From Streptomyces bathyalis (GTDB taxonomy: Bacteria > Actinomycetota > Actinomycetes > Streptomycetales > Streptomycetaceae), in assembly GCF_015910445.1 (NCBI RefSeq), contig NZ_CP048882.1:1240001-1304000 (forward strand): a stretch of 64,000 nt of DNA, given 5' to 3'. The notes beneath the pieces are model-generated. The model worked only from the letters and a program-made list of their open reading frames with translations. It did not search any database and was not told the DNA's origin. Positions 33,594 through 42,091 of the stretch are shown here, piece by piece. The translations under genes and the position numbers were made by a program. Within the stretch, counting starts at the first letter, position 1. Each line of letters begins with the position of its first letter.

Positions 33594-35184
33594 CGGACGC
33601 GGACTCACGGGTGGTACCGGCATGGCGCGTGCCGTTCGGGCCCGCCGTTCCGTCGCCCGCGCCGCCGTCCGCCCCGTCCGGCCCGCCGTTCGAGGCGACC
33701 TGCCACAGATGGTGCAGCGCGTACGAGCGCCACGGCCGCCACGACTCGGCCCGCCCCGCATCGGCACCGCTGCGGGCCAGACCGTGCCGCACGCCCACGT
33801 CTCCGTCGAGGAAGACGTCCGGGTCGCCGAGCGCCCGCATGCGCACATAGCCCGCGGTCCACGGGCCGATGCCGCGCAGCGCGAGCAGCGCGCGTTCCGC
33901 CTCGTCACGGTCCGCTCCGGGACCGAGGGCGACGGCGCCCTCAGCGACGGCCTCCGCCACGGTCCGCAGCGTGGCCCGGCGGCTCTCCGGCATGCCGAGC
34001 TCGCCGAGGGGCGCCGAGGCGAGCGCGTCGGCTTCAGGGAAGAGGTGTGTGAGGCCGCCGTCGGGCGCCGCGAGGGGTTTTCCGTACGCGGCGACGAGCC
34101 GCCCCGCGAGCGTACGGGCCGCGGCGACGGTGATCTGCTGCCCGAGCACGGCTCGCACCGCGAGTTCGTGCGGGTCGGCGGCGCCGGGAGAGCGCAGACC
34201 GGGATCGGCCTCGACGAGGGGGCGGAGCACTTCGTCCGCGGCGAGCCGCTCGGCGACGGCGTACGGGTCGGCGTCCAGGTCGAACAGCTGCCGTACGCGC
34301 TGCACGGCGGTCGTCAGATCCCTCAGGTCCGTGAGGTGGAGCCGGCAGTCGAGCCATCCGCCGCACCGGCCCGCGTCGACCGCGCCGGTGGGCGGCTCGT
34401 CGACCTCCGCGATTCCGCTTCCGTACGGCAGCTGCAGGGTGCGCCGGTAGGTGCGCGCTCCGGGCTCGCCCGTCATCTCCTCCATGCCGGGGATCGCGCG
34501 GCGTTCCAGGAAGCCGAAGATCTGCCCGTGCGCGTACGGACCGCGGTACGCCAGGCGCAGCGGCACTCCCCTGGGCCCGGGTCCGCCTCCGCCGTGAGCG
34601 TGCCGGGTGAGCCGGCCGTGACCGCCGCGGGCCGCCGCGTCCCGCATGGCGCTGGGCGTACGGGCGTAGATCTCGCGCATCGTCTCGTTGAACTGCCGCA
34701 CGCTCGCGAAGCCCGACGCGAAGGCGATCTCCGTCACGGGCAGCGGCGTCGTCTGCAGCAGCACGCGGGCGGTGTGGGCGCGCTGCGCCCGTGCGAGGGC
34801 GACCGGCCCCGCGCCGAGTTCGGCGGTGAGCTGACGCTGCACCTGCCTGGCGCTGTAGCCGAGGCGGGCGGCCAGCCCCGCGACGCCCTCCCGGTCCACG
34901 ACGCCGTCCGCGACCATCCGCATCGCACGCCCGACGAGATCCGCCCGCACGTTCCACTCGGCCGAGCCGGGAACGGCGTCGGGCCGGCAGCGGCGACAGG
35001 CGCGGAAGCCCGCGCGCTGAGCGGCCGCCGCCGAAGGGTAGTAGCGCACGTTCTCCCGCTTCGGGGTGACCGCGGGGCAGCTCGGACGGCAGTAGATGCC
35101 GGTGGTGCGAACTCCGAGGAAGAACACCCCGTCGAAGCGCGCGTCCCGGCTTCGTACCGCCTCGTACCTGCTCTCATCCGTCAT
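33580..35184 (-). CDS. Ada-AlkA fusion: methyl-phosphotriester sensor, AraC HTH and 3-methyladenine DNA glycosylase
   Basis: The 534-residue protein starts with the Ada zinc domain: Cys32, Cys36, Cys63 and Cys66 keep the exact spacing of E. coli Ada residues 38/42/69/72. An AraC helix-turn-helix follows (LAARLGYSARQVQRQL, ITEIAFASGFASVRQFNETM-like, about residues 105-185). An AlkA N-domain and an HhH-GPD glycosylase come next, with LLALRGIGPWTAGYVRMRAL and catalytic Asp in FLDGDVGVR. It senses and repairs alkylation damage. ATG 35184 (or GTG 35187) follows GGGGGAC and overlaps the end of the upstream MFS gene. Confidence 0.93.
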   Translation of the reverse strand: MTDESRYEAVRSRDARFDGVFFLGVRTTGIYCRPSCPAVTPKRENVRYYPSAAAAQRAGFRACRRCRPDAVPGSAEWNVRADLVGRAMRMVADGVVDREGVAGLAARLGYSARQVQRQLTAELGAGPVALARAQRAHTARVLLQTTPLPVTEIAFASGFASVRQFNETMREIYARTPSAMRDAAARGGHGRLTRHAHGGGGPGPRGVPLRLAYRGPYAHGQIFGFLERRAIPGMEEMTGEPGARTYRRTLQLPYGSGIAEVDEPPTGAVDAGRCGGWLDCRLHLTDLRDLTTAVQRVRQLFDLDADPYAVAERLAADEVLRPLVEADPGLRSPGAADPHELAVRAVLGQQITVAAARTLAGRLVAAYGKPLAAPDGGLTHLFPEADALASAPLGELGMPESRRATLRTVAEAVAEGAVALGPGADRDEAERALLALRGIGPWTAGYVRMRALGDPDVFLDGDVGVRHGLARSGADAGRAESWRPWRSYALHHLWQVASNGGPDGADGGAGDGTAGPNGTRHAGTTRESASVRGR

Positions 35185-36364
35185 CACGTCCCCCAGTGTG
35201 CGCCTGCTCCGAGGCGTCCACTCGCGGAAATCGGACACGATGCCCGGAGCCTGATTTCCTCCGGCCTGAACTCCCCTTCCGGCGCTCCTCACGCTCCCCA
35301 GCCCGCGTCCGGTTGCGGACCCGCGCATGCGCGTGCCACTGCAGCGCGAGCGCGATCAGCAGATACGGCACGGCCGACAGGACGAACAACGTGCTGTGAT
35401 CCCACAGTTGCGAGCCCAGGGCGTAACCGGCGCACAGCAGCACCGAGATGACCTCGGCACCGAAGCCGGCGACGGAGCTGACCGTGGCGCGGGCACGGTC
35501 GGTGACGCGGTCCTGAAGCATCGCGTCGCACGTGACCATCGCCCACTGGAAGATGCCGAAGGCGAGCGCGAGCAGCACCGCACCCGCGGGACCGCTCAAC
35601 GCGCCCGCCGCCAGCGCCAGTGCGGCAACCGCCAGGGCCGGGCCCAGCAGGCGGGCGCCTCGCCCGGCGCACCAGCCGCCCACGGCGACGCCGGCCGTCA
35701 CGAGCAGCATCAGCAGCGGTACGGACGAGTCGCCGACGTCCATGGAACCGATCAGCAGCGGCACGTACTCGTCGATCATCAGGGCACCCGTCACCGCCGA
35801 GGTCAGCAGCACGGCGTTACGGGCCGAGCGCGAGGCGCGCAGCTCTCCGAGGCCGGCGCGGAGCACCGTGAGGAAGCCGGGCGCATGCTCTGCGGTGTCC
35901 GGCTCGCTGGAAGCGGTCGCCGTCTGCTCAGGCGCTCGTACCGCACCAGGCTCGCCACGGGCCTCCGGGAAGGACCGGCCGACGAGAGCGCCGAGCAGAC
36001 AGACCGCGACGCTCGCCGACCCCACGGCCGCGTAGCCGCCGAGGTGCATCACGGGCGCGGCCAGGGCCGTCGCCGCCATCATCGCCGTGGTGCCCAGCGC
36101 CTGGGAGCGGCCCATGAGCCGCGCGTACGAACCGGCCTTCCCCCACCGCTCCAACTCCTCGTACACCAGGGCCTGAAGGGTCCCCGAGCACAGCGAACCG
36201 CCCACGCCCCACAGCACGAATCCCGCCGCGAACGCCGGATACGAGGGCAGCCACGTCCACAGCGCGTAGCCCGCTCCCGTGACGAGCGGGGCGACGATCA
36301 GCAGCCGGCGGCGGGAGAAGACGTCGGCCCACAGGCCGGAAGGGATCTCCACGACGAACGTCAC
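35174..36364 (-). CDS. MFS transporter whose N-terminus extends beyond any normal start codon
   Basis: From GTG at 36364 the product has 396 residues, with MFS features (VEIPSGLWADVFSRRRLL, about eleven hydrophobic segments). The reading frame continues upstream with coherent protein, LYAYAFLEDLILLYPVYALL and GLSAAEISTLFIIWS, which supplies the missing first helix. No ATG, GTG or TTG occurs in frame before the TGA at 36560-36562. A TTG at 36563 opens the neighbouring frame. Either a CTG (36484) initiates, a frameshift occurs, or the sequence has an indel. Its stop lies 8 nt inside the Ada-AlkA start, so the two are one operon. Confidence 0.75.
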   Translation of the reverse strand: MTFVVEIPSGLWADVFSRRRLLIVAPLVTGAGYALWTWLPSYPAFAAGFVLWGVGGSLCSGTLQALVYEELERWGKAGSYARLMGRSQALGTTAMMAATALAAPVMHLGGYAAVGSASVAVCLLGALVGRSFPEARGEPGAVRAPEQTATASSEPDTAEHAPGFLTVLRAGLGELRASRSARNAVLLTSAVTGALMIDEYVPLLIGSMDVGDSSVPLLMLLVTAGVAVGGWCAGRGARLLGPALAVAALALAAGALSGPAGAVLLALAFGIFQWAMVTCDAMLQDRVTDRARATVSSVAGFGAEVISVLLCAGYALGSQLWDHSTLFVLSAVPYLLIALALQWHAHARVRNRTRAGEREERRKGSSGRRKSGSGHRVRFPRVDASEQAHTGGRDDG

Positions 36365-36676
36365 GCACGACCAGATGATGAAGAGCGTCGAGATCTCTGC
36401 GGCGGACAGCCCGTGCTCGGCGAAGAGCAGCGCGTAGACCGGGTAGAGCAGGATCAGGTCTTCGAGGAACGCGTACGCGTACAGCCGGCGGGCAAGCCTG
36501 GCCGCTGCGGCGGCCGGTGCTGCCTTCGCCGCAGCTGTCGCGGAGGTTTCGGATGAGGCTCAATGTCGCCGGATCATGCGTTCAGCGTAAGCCCGCGCAC
36601 GGCGTGAGGGCACGCCCTTTTCCGCCGGACCGGGAGGGCGGCTGCGCGAGCCGGCCCCGCCGCCCGCCTCCGCGTC

Positions 36677-37273
36677 TCATTCCTGCTGCGCGGGCCCCAC
36701 GCGCTCCATTCGCGGCAGCCGCTGGAGCAGCCCCCACGAGAACTCCGCGATCACGTCGTACCGCTCCCCCGCCGCGTCCGGCGCGACGAAGCCGAGCCGC
36801 CAGCGCGTCGGCGCCGAGCCCTCCAGCGGCCGCGCGGGGGCGAATGCGCGCGCCGCTTCGTCGACGGTGCAGGACCAGGGGCGGAGGTCTTCGACCGTAC
36901 GGAGCGTGGGAGCCGGAGCCCCGGCGGCCCGCACCAGCCACTCGGTCACGACGCCGCCGCCCGGCACAGTCAGCACCTCGAAGCGCAGGTCCGGCCAGAG
37001 CGGCACGGGCCAGGCCAGCACCTCGCAGTCGAGGTCGCCGAGCGGGCGGTGCTCGAACCGTTCGGGCGGGCCCAGCACGGAGCGGTAGCGGCCGACGGCG
37101 CTGCGCCGCCCGCGCTGCGCGTGCAGCATGGCCTGCCAGCGCCGGTTGGCCTCCCTCATCTCTGCCCGGCCGGAGCCCAGTTCGGCGAGGGCCTCGAGAA
37201 CGAGGTCCTGCTGGAAGTCGGCCATGCGGCGCAGCAGTACGAGCTGGAACTCGCGAGGTCCGAACGTGGTCAA
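36677..37273 (-). CDS. Conserved hypothetical protein
   Basis: The 198-residue product is not recognised. It begins (TTG start) with [20 protein letters not shown], an amphipathic helix, followed by a mixed strand region ([40 protein letters not shown]). AAGGG lies 6 nt before the TTG at 37273, supporting that start. No signal peptide or membrane segment is present. It lies 212 nt downstream of rsgA on the same strand, behind a run of four 10-bp tandem repeats. Confidence 0.6.
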   Translation of the reverse strand: MTTFGPREFQLVLLRRMADFQQDLVLEALAELGSGRAEMREANRRWQAMLHAQRGRRSAVGRYRSVLGPPERFEHRPLGDLDCEVLAWPVPLWPDLRFEVLTVPGGGVVTEWLVRAAGAPAPTLRTVEDLRPWSCTVDEAARAFAPARPLEGSAPTRWRLGFVAPDAAGERYDVIAEFSWGLLQRLPRMERVGPAQQE

Positions 37274-37400
37274 CGGTGGCCCTTCGATGGTGTCCTGCCG
37301 CTGAGGGCATCGGCGGGGCGGAGCACGGTGACGGTAGCAACCGCCGCACCCCGCTCCCGCCGTACGCCCTCCGGCGTTCCCCTCACTTCCCCTCTGTTCC

Positions 37401-37440
37401 GGTCTCTTCAGGTCTCTTTCGGTCTCTTGAGGTCTCCTCC
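37401..37440. repeat. Four tandem 10-bp repeats (GGTCTCTTNN)
   Basis: Four consecutive decamers, GGTCTCTTCA, GGTCTCTTTC, GGTCTCTTGA and GGTCTCCTCC, lie between the rsgA stop and the next gene on the minus strand. A 10-bp period puts each copy on the same face of the helix, as in arrays bound by a cooperative regulator. A purine-rich mRNA element or simple slippage is also possible. Confidence 0.6.
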
Positions 37441-37485
37441 AGGTCGTGCTCCGGGCGGACGACCGGCGTTCTGCCGCCGGTCGGG

Positions 37486-38730
37486 TCAGGGCTTGCGCCG
37501 TGGTCCGCGTTTGCGTTCCGCGTTGTACCGTCCCTCCGCCGACATCTCCTTGAACCGCCGCTTCTGCTCTGCCCTCAGCCGCGCGTCGGTACGGGCGGCG
37601 ATGCGGGCGTTCTCGCGGAGCAGCTTGCGATAGCTCTCCAGGCGGCGCTGCGGCAACGTGCCGTCGTCGACGGCGGCGAGCACCGCGCAGCCGGGCTCGG
37701 ACTCGTGCCGGCAGTCGTGGAAGCGGCACTCCTCGGCGAGCGCTTCGATCTCGGAGAAGGTGCTGCCGACGCCGGCCTCCGCGTCCCACAGGCCGACACC
37801 GCGCAGACCCGGGGTGTCGATGAGCACGCCGCCCGCCGGCCCGGGCAGCGGCAGCAGATCGCGGGTGGTCGTGGTGTGCCGGCCCTTGCCGTCGCTGTCG
37901 CGGATGGCCCGTACGTCCTGCGCCTCCTCCCCCAGCAGCGCGTTGGCCAGGGTGGACTTGCCCGCGCCGGACCGGCCCAGCAGTACGCACGTCCCGCCGC
38001 CGACGACCGCGGTCAGTGCTTCGAGCCCCTCCTCCTCGGTGGCGCTGACGGCCAGCACCTCGACGCCGGGCGCCGACGCCTCGACGTCGGCGGCGAGTTG
38101 GGCCAGCGTTCCCGCGTCCCCGACGAGATCGGCCTTCGTCAGGACGATCAGCGGCCGGGCGCCGCTCGTCCACGCCAGCGCCACGAACCGCTCGACGCGG
38201 GCGAGTTCGAGTTCTTCCGCGAGCGACACGGCGATGAGGGCGATGTCCACGTTGGCGGCGAGGACCTGGCCCTCGGAGCGGTTACTGGACGTCGAGCGCA
38301 CGAAGGCGGTTCGCCGCGGGAGCACCGCCCGCACCTCCGGCATGCCGCCCGGTCCTGCCTGTGCTCCGGAGCCGTCCCGTGCGGTGCCCGTGCTCAGCGC
38401 GGCCCAGTCGCCGGTGCAGACGGTCCGGGTCGGATCGCTGGTCGCGACGGGGGCGGTGCCGGCGCGTACGACGCCCTCGGCGGTGACGGCGTCGCACAGC
38501 CCGCGGTCGACGCGGACGATGCGCCCGGGAAGCAGGCCCTCGTCCTCGTAGGGGGCGAAGGCGTCGGCGACGCGGCTGTCCCAGCCGTAGCGCCGCAGGG
38601 GATGCGCATCGGAAGCCGAGGCAGGGGCGGAGGAGCGCGTGGAATCGGACGGGCCCGGGGAGTCCGGGGAGCCCTGGGTATCCGGGGAGTTGATGAAGCC
38701 ATGGAGATCTGAACCGTTGAGAGAGTTCAC
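37486..38730 (-). CDS. rsgA: Ribosome small-subunit-dependent GTPase A
   Basis: The 414-residue protein has the RsgA layout: an OB-fold ([20 protein letters not shown]), then a circularly permuted GTPase with TKADLVG (G4) before [11 protein letters not shown] (G1) and DTPGLRGVG (G3). The C-terminal zinc motif is [14 protein letters not shown]. It aids late maturation of the 30S subunit. The first about 45 residues are Ser/Pro-rich and variable. GTG at 38730 is chosen because the AAGGG element lies upstream and the frame before it lacks similarity. That ribosome site is inside a perfect 16-bp palindrome (38738-38753). Confidence 0.92.
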   Translation of the reverse strand: MNSLNGSDLHGFINSPDTQGSPDSPGPSDSTRSSAPASASDAHPLRRYGWDSRVADAFAPYEDEGLLPGRIVRVDRGLCDAVTAEGVVRAGTAPVATSDPTRTVCTGDWAALSTGTARDGSGAQAGPGGMPEVRAVLPRRTAFVRSTSSNRSEGQVLAANVDIALIAVSLAEELELARVERFVALAWTSGARPLIVLTKADLVGDAGTLAQLAADVEASAPGVEVLAVSATEEEGLEALTAVVGGGTCVLLGRSGAGKSTLANALLGEEAQDVRAIRDSDGKGRHTTTTRDLLPLPGPAGGVLIDTPGLRGVGLWDAEAGVGSTFSEIEALAEECRFHDCRHESEPGCAVLAAVDDGTLPQRRLESYRKLLRENARIAARTDARLRAEQKRRFKEMSAEGRYNAERKRGPRRKP

Positions 38731-38737
38731 GGGAGTG

Positions 38738-38753
38738 ACCCTTCGCGAAGGGT
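38738..38753 (-). promoter_or_regulatory. Palindrome masking the rsgA ribosome site
   Basis: ACCCTTCGCGAAGGGT is a perfect 16-bp palindrome 7 nt before the rsgA GTG; in the mRNA it can fold with AAGGG, the only ribosome-site candidate, in the stem. It is a possible translational control element, linked with the small frame just upstream. Confidence 0.5.
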
Positions 38754-38827
38754 GGCTCCGGCTGTGCGCGCTTCCGGTACGGGCCCGGTGGGGCACGGTC
38801 AGCGCGCCGACGGCAGACGGCCGTGGG

Positions 38828-38899
38828 TCAGCCGGGGACCACGGAGGTGGAGACAACGGACTTCGGGATGCGGGCAGCGCCCACCACAACGACGGCCAT
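38828..38899 (-). CDS. Candidate 23-residue leader peptide upstream of rsgA
   Basis: An ATG at 38899 is preceded by GGGAGGTGAG, the strongest ribosome site in the neighbourhood, and opens a 23-codon frame. It encodes a valine-rich peptide (MAVVVVGAARIPKSVVSTSV, then VPG). The codons include two GTG and several GTC in a row near the start. It lies 98 nt before rsgA on the same strand. Not recognised with certainty; too short for homology arguments by eye. Confidence 0.5.
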   Translation of the reverse strand: MAVVVVGAARIPKSVVSTSVVPG

Positions 38900-39145
38900 C
38901 GGTCCTCACCTCCCGCTCACTCGCGGCTTCACGAACACCCCCGCGTCACAGGGGCCGCTCGTCACTCGTCTCGTCCGGGAGCCTAGCCAGGCCTCCGCCC
39001 CGCCGCGAACGGTTTTCTCCGCGAACCGCAGGCGCACCGGGACCGAGCCATGGCCGGCCGGCGTCATCGCCGAGCGGAGTCGTGGCCCGAGCGGAGTCGT
39101 CGACCGAGCAGAGTGAGCGACGAGGACGAGGCCCCCACGCGCCCC
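38900..39145. other. Intergenic stretch upstream of the rsgA leader
   Basis: About 250 bp between the YihY stop and the small frame. It holds no supportable gene and contains short direct repeats of the type GAGCGGAGTCGT at 39071-39110. The rsgA promoter is expected here but could not be fixed. Confidence 0.4.
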
Positions 39146-40273
39146 TCAGCGGTGGCGGCGTGAACGCAGCCGGGCCCGGAAGTCGGCGTGCGGGATGAAC
39201 TTCGTCCAGCGCTCGGGGAACTCCGCGGGCGCGTCCGACTCGTCGTCGCCGCCCGTGCTCTCCGCGCTGCGCATCGCGCGCCGCGCGGCCGCCGCCGCGA
39301 CGACCTCCGCGGCGGCCTCCTCACGCGCCCGCTCGTTCATGCGCCGGGCCGCGGCCGTCGCGACGGACGGCCAGACGTGGTCGATCGCCGCGTTGACGGC
39401 CGCGCCCACCAGCACGGCGAACGCGGAGACACCGATCCACAGGAGCACGGCGACCGGGGCGGCCAGCGACCCGTAGATCGTGGGCCCTTCGACGGTGTTG
39501 GTGATGTAGAGGCGCAGCAGCACGCTGCCGAGCACCCACATCACCAGCGCCACGAGCGCGCCAGGGATGTCCTCCCGCCACGGCGAACGCACGGGCACGG
39601 ACACGTGGTAGAGCGTAGTGAGGAAGGCCACCGACAGCAGCAGCACCGTGGGCCAGTAGAAGGCGGTGACCGCCCACTGCGCCTGCGGGACGAGCCGCAC
39701 CACGGCCTCGGGCCCCGCCACCATCAGCGGCAGCGCGACGGCGCCGACGAGGAGGGCCACGAGGTAGAGCAGAAAGGCCAGCAGCCGGGTCTTGACGATG
39801 CCGCGCTGCCCGTCCAGCCCGTACATCACCGTGATGGTGTCGATGAAGACGTTCACGGCACGCGACCCGGACCACAGCGCCAGCGCGAACCCGAGAGAGA
39901 TCACGTCGGGCCGCCCGCCGCGGATGACGTCGTCGATCAGGGGCCGGGCCAGCTGCCGCACCCCGCGGTCGGAGAGCACCGCGGCGGAGGCGTCCAGGAA
40001 GTTCTGCCTGATCGAGGCGATGGTGTCGGTGCCGATCCAGGCGTCCAGATAGCCCAGCAGGCCGATGAGGCCCAGGAGCAGCGGCGGGATGGAGATCAGG
40101 GTGAAGAACGCCGCCTCGGCCGCGAGGCCGAGCACCCGGTACTCCATGCACGAGTTGACGGTGTCCTTGAGCAACAGCCACGTCATCTTGCGTTTCGGTA
40201 CGTTCCTGTAGATGACGCGCACCCTGCGGAAGCGTCCGCCCTGGCGCGGTGGGGTTTCGTCGGCTGGCTGCAC
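39146..40273 (-). CDS. YihY/BrkB-family membrane protein
   Basis: The 375-residue protein has six hydrophobic segments in the YihY/BrkB pattern: AAFFTLISIPPLLLGLIGLL, the GFALALWSGSRAVNVFIDTI segment, LYLVALLVGAVALPLMVAGP, TVLLLSVAFLTTLYHVSV, WVLGSVLLRLYITN and LLWIGVSAFAVLVGAAVNAA. A basic Ala/Arg-rich tail follows. Function in the cell envelope is unproven. The start is uncertain: GTG at 40273 begins VQPADETPPRQGG as in related proteins, but AAGGAG abuts it directly; GTG or ATG codons further in are alternatives. It is divergent from an AidB-like gene, 18 nt apart. Confidence 0.82.
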   Translation of the reverse strand: MQPADETPPRQGGRFRRVRVIYRNVPKRKMTWLLLKDTVNSCMEYRVLGLAAEAAFFTLISIPPLLLGLIGLLGYLDAWIGTDTIASIRQNFLDASAAVLSDRGVRQLARPLIDDVIRGGRPDVISLGFALALWSGSRAVNVFIDTITVMYGLDGQRGIVKTRLLAFLLYLVALLVGAVALPLMVAGPEAVVRLVPQAQWAVTAFYWPTVLLLSVAFLTTLYHVSVPVRSPWREDIPGALVALVMWVLGSVLLRLYITNTVEGPTIYGSLAAPVAVLLWIGVSAFAVLVGAAVNAAIDHVWPSVATAAARRMNERAREEAAAEVVAAAAARRAMRSAESTGGDDESDAPAEFPERWTKFIPHADFRARLRSRRHR

Positions 40274-40291
40274 CTCCTTAACGTATCTGCC

Positions 40292-41992
40292 ATGCCAGCC
40301 TCGACTCACACCGTGACCAATCAGCCGCCGCCCCTTGTCGACTACGACATCTTCGCGGCGGACCCCGCCCTCACCGAGGCGGTCGACCGGCACGCCTCGC
40401 CCGCGCACTCCGAGGCCGTGCGTGCCGAACTGAGCGAGCTGGGCCTCGGCGCCGGTTCCGCGGAGGTCCAGGAGTGGGGCAGGCAGGCCAACGAGGTGCC
40501 GCCCGTGCTGCGTACGCACGACCGCTACGGCAACCGCATCGACGAGGTCGACTTCCACCCCGCCTGGCACCGGCTGATGGACCGTGCCGTCGGTGCGGGC
40601 CTGACCGACGCCTGGTCACGGCCGGACGGCCAACTGCGGCGTACCGCGGGCTTCTTCGTGTGGAGCCAGGTCGAGGCGGGTCACGGCTGCCCGGTCTCGA
40701 TGACGCACGCGGCGGTGCCGGCCCTGCGCAGGGAGCCCGATGTGGCCGCCGAGTGGGAGCCGCTGCTCTCCTCGCACGTCTACGAGCCGGGGCTGGACCG
40801 TCCGGCTCGGGCGAAGGCCGGTGCCATCGCCGGGATGGGCATGACCGAGAAGCAGGGTGGCAGCGACGTACGGGCCAACACGACGGTCGCCGTGCCGCTG
40901 ACGGGCGACGGCGCCGGGAGCGGCGAGTACACGCTCCGCGGCCACAAGTGGTTCTGCTCGGCACCGATGTCCGACGTCTTCCTGGTGCTGGCACAGGTCA
41001 CCGGTGAGGGCGGCGGAGACGGCGGCGAGGAGGGGCTGACGTGCTTCCTGGTGCCGCGAGTGCTGCCCGACGGGTCACGCAACACCTTCCGCATCCAGCG
41101 CCTGAAGGACAAGCTCGGCAACCGCTCGAACGCCTCCAGCGAGGTCGAGTTCGACGGGACGACGTGGGCGCGGCGCGTGGGCGAGGTGGGCCGTGGCGTG
41201 GCCACGATCATCGAGATGGTCGCCGCGACGCGTCTGGACTGCGTGACCGGTTCGGCCTCGCTGATGCGTCAGGCCGTCGCGCAGGCCACCCACCATGCCG
41301 CGCACCGCAGCGCGTTCGGCGGCCTGCTGTCGGAGAAGCCGCTGATGCAGAACGTGCTGGCGGACCTGGCGCTGGAGTCCGAGGCTGCGACGGCACTCAC
41401 GATGCGCCTCGCCTCGGCCTTCGACGCGGCACACGGCGGCGGTGAGGACGCCGAGCAGGAGCGGCAGCTGCTGCGCCTTGCCCTGCCGGCGGCGAAGTAC
41501 TGGGTGACCAAGCGCGCGACGCCGGTCGCGGGTGAGGCGCTGGAGTGCCTCGGCGGCAACGGGTACGTCGAGGAGTCGGGGATGCCCAGGCTCCTGCGTG
41601 AGGCGCCGCTCAACTCGATCTGGGAGGGCTCGGGCAACGTCCAGGCACTCGACCTGCTGCGTGCGCTCCAGCGGTCGCCGGAGGCGCTGAACGCCTTCCT
41701 CGTCGAGACCGGGCACGCGCGCGGCGCGGACCACCGGCTGGACGCGGCGATGAAGGACCTGCTGACCGAGCTGTCGGACCTGGAGGGCATCGAGGGCCGC
41801 GCCCGTCGCCTCGTGGAGCGCATGGCACAGGTCCTGCAGGGCTCGCTGCTGGTGCGGTACGCGCCCGCGGCCGTCGCCGACGCGTACTGCGCCTCGCGCC
41901 TCGGCGGCGACTGGGGAGCGGCCTTCGGCACGCTGCCACGCACGCTGGACCTCGCCGCGATCGCCGACCGGGCCCGGCCGGCGGTGCCGTAA
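40292..41992 (+). CDS. AidB-like acyl-CoA dehydrogenase family protein
   Basis: The 566-residue protein matches the AidB branch of acyl-CoA dehydrogenases. AIAGMGMTEKQGGSDVRANT and LRGHKWFCSAPMSDVFLVLA form the flavin pocket, ASLMRQAVAQATHHAAHRSA and ECLGGNGYVEESGMPRLLRE the C-terminal helices; the length is close to E. coli AidB. AidB is induced by alkylating agents and binds DNA and FAD; its dehydrogenase activity is weak. ATG at 40292 has no clear ribosome site, so a leaderless transcript is possible. An Ada-AlkA gene lies 5 kb away in this window. Confidence 0.87.
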   Translation: MPASTHTVTNQPPPLVDYDIFAADPALTEAVDRHASPAHSEAVRAELSELGLGAGSAEVQEWGRQANEVPPVLRTHDRYGNRIDEVDFHPAWHRLMDRAVGAGLTDAWSRPDGQLRRTAGFFVWSQVEAGHGCPVSMTHAAVPALRREPDVAAEWEPLLSSHVYEPGLDRPARAKAGAIAGMGMTEKQGGSDVRANTTVAVPLTGDGAGSGEYTLRGHKWFCSAPMSDVFLVLAQVTGEGGGDGGEEGLTCFLVPRVLPDGSRNTFRIQRLKDKLGNRSNASSEVEFDGTTWARRVGEVGRGVATIIEMVAATRLDCVTGSASLMRQAVAQATHHAAHRSAFGGLLSEKPLMQNVLADLALESEAATALTMRLASAFDAAHGGGEDAEQERQLLRLALPAAKYWVTKRATPVAGEALECLGGNGYVEESGMPRLLREAPLNSIWEGSGNVQALDLLRALQRSPEALNAFLVETGHARGADHRLDAAMKDLLTELSDLEGIEGRARRLVERMAQVLQGSLLVRYAPAAVADAYCASRLGGDWGAAFGTLPRTLDLAAIADRARPAVP

Positions 41993-42036
41993 CCCGGAAG
42001 GCGGCCCCGGAAGGCGGTCCCGTGCCCCGGGAGGCG

Positions 42037-42058
42037 GCGCGCGGAAGGCTCCGCGCGC
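42037..42058. terminator. Hairpin between convergent AidB-like and XRE genes
   Basis: GCGCGCGGA and TCCGCGCGC form a perfect 9-bp stem with an AGGC loop, 45 nt after the dehydrogenase stop and 34 nt from the convergent XRE stop. Confidence 0.6.
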
Positions 42059-42091
42059 GGAGCCGAGGGCTGACGGCTGAGGGAATCCCCG

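Noticed and set aside
35928..36563. 211-codon minus-strand frame starting at TTG 36563
   Set aside because: Most of it is a shadow of the MFS gene in the +1 frame; only its start codon is of interest, for the missing-start problem.
36582..37349. 255-codon minus-strand frame
   Set aside because: Arg/Ala/Gly-rich shadow of the 198-residue hypothetical gene in another frame.
39071..39110. Short GAGCGGAGTCGT-like repeats upstream of the rsgA leader
   Set aside because: Only two imperfect copies; not distinguishable from chance in GC-rich intergenic DNA.
39188..40291. 368-codon upstream extension of the AidB-like frame
   Set aside because: It runs antisense through the YihY/BrkB gene and has no similarity to acyl-CoA dehydrogenases; similarity begins at 40292.
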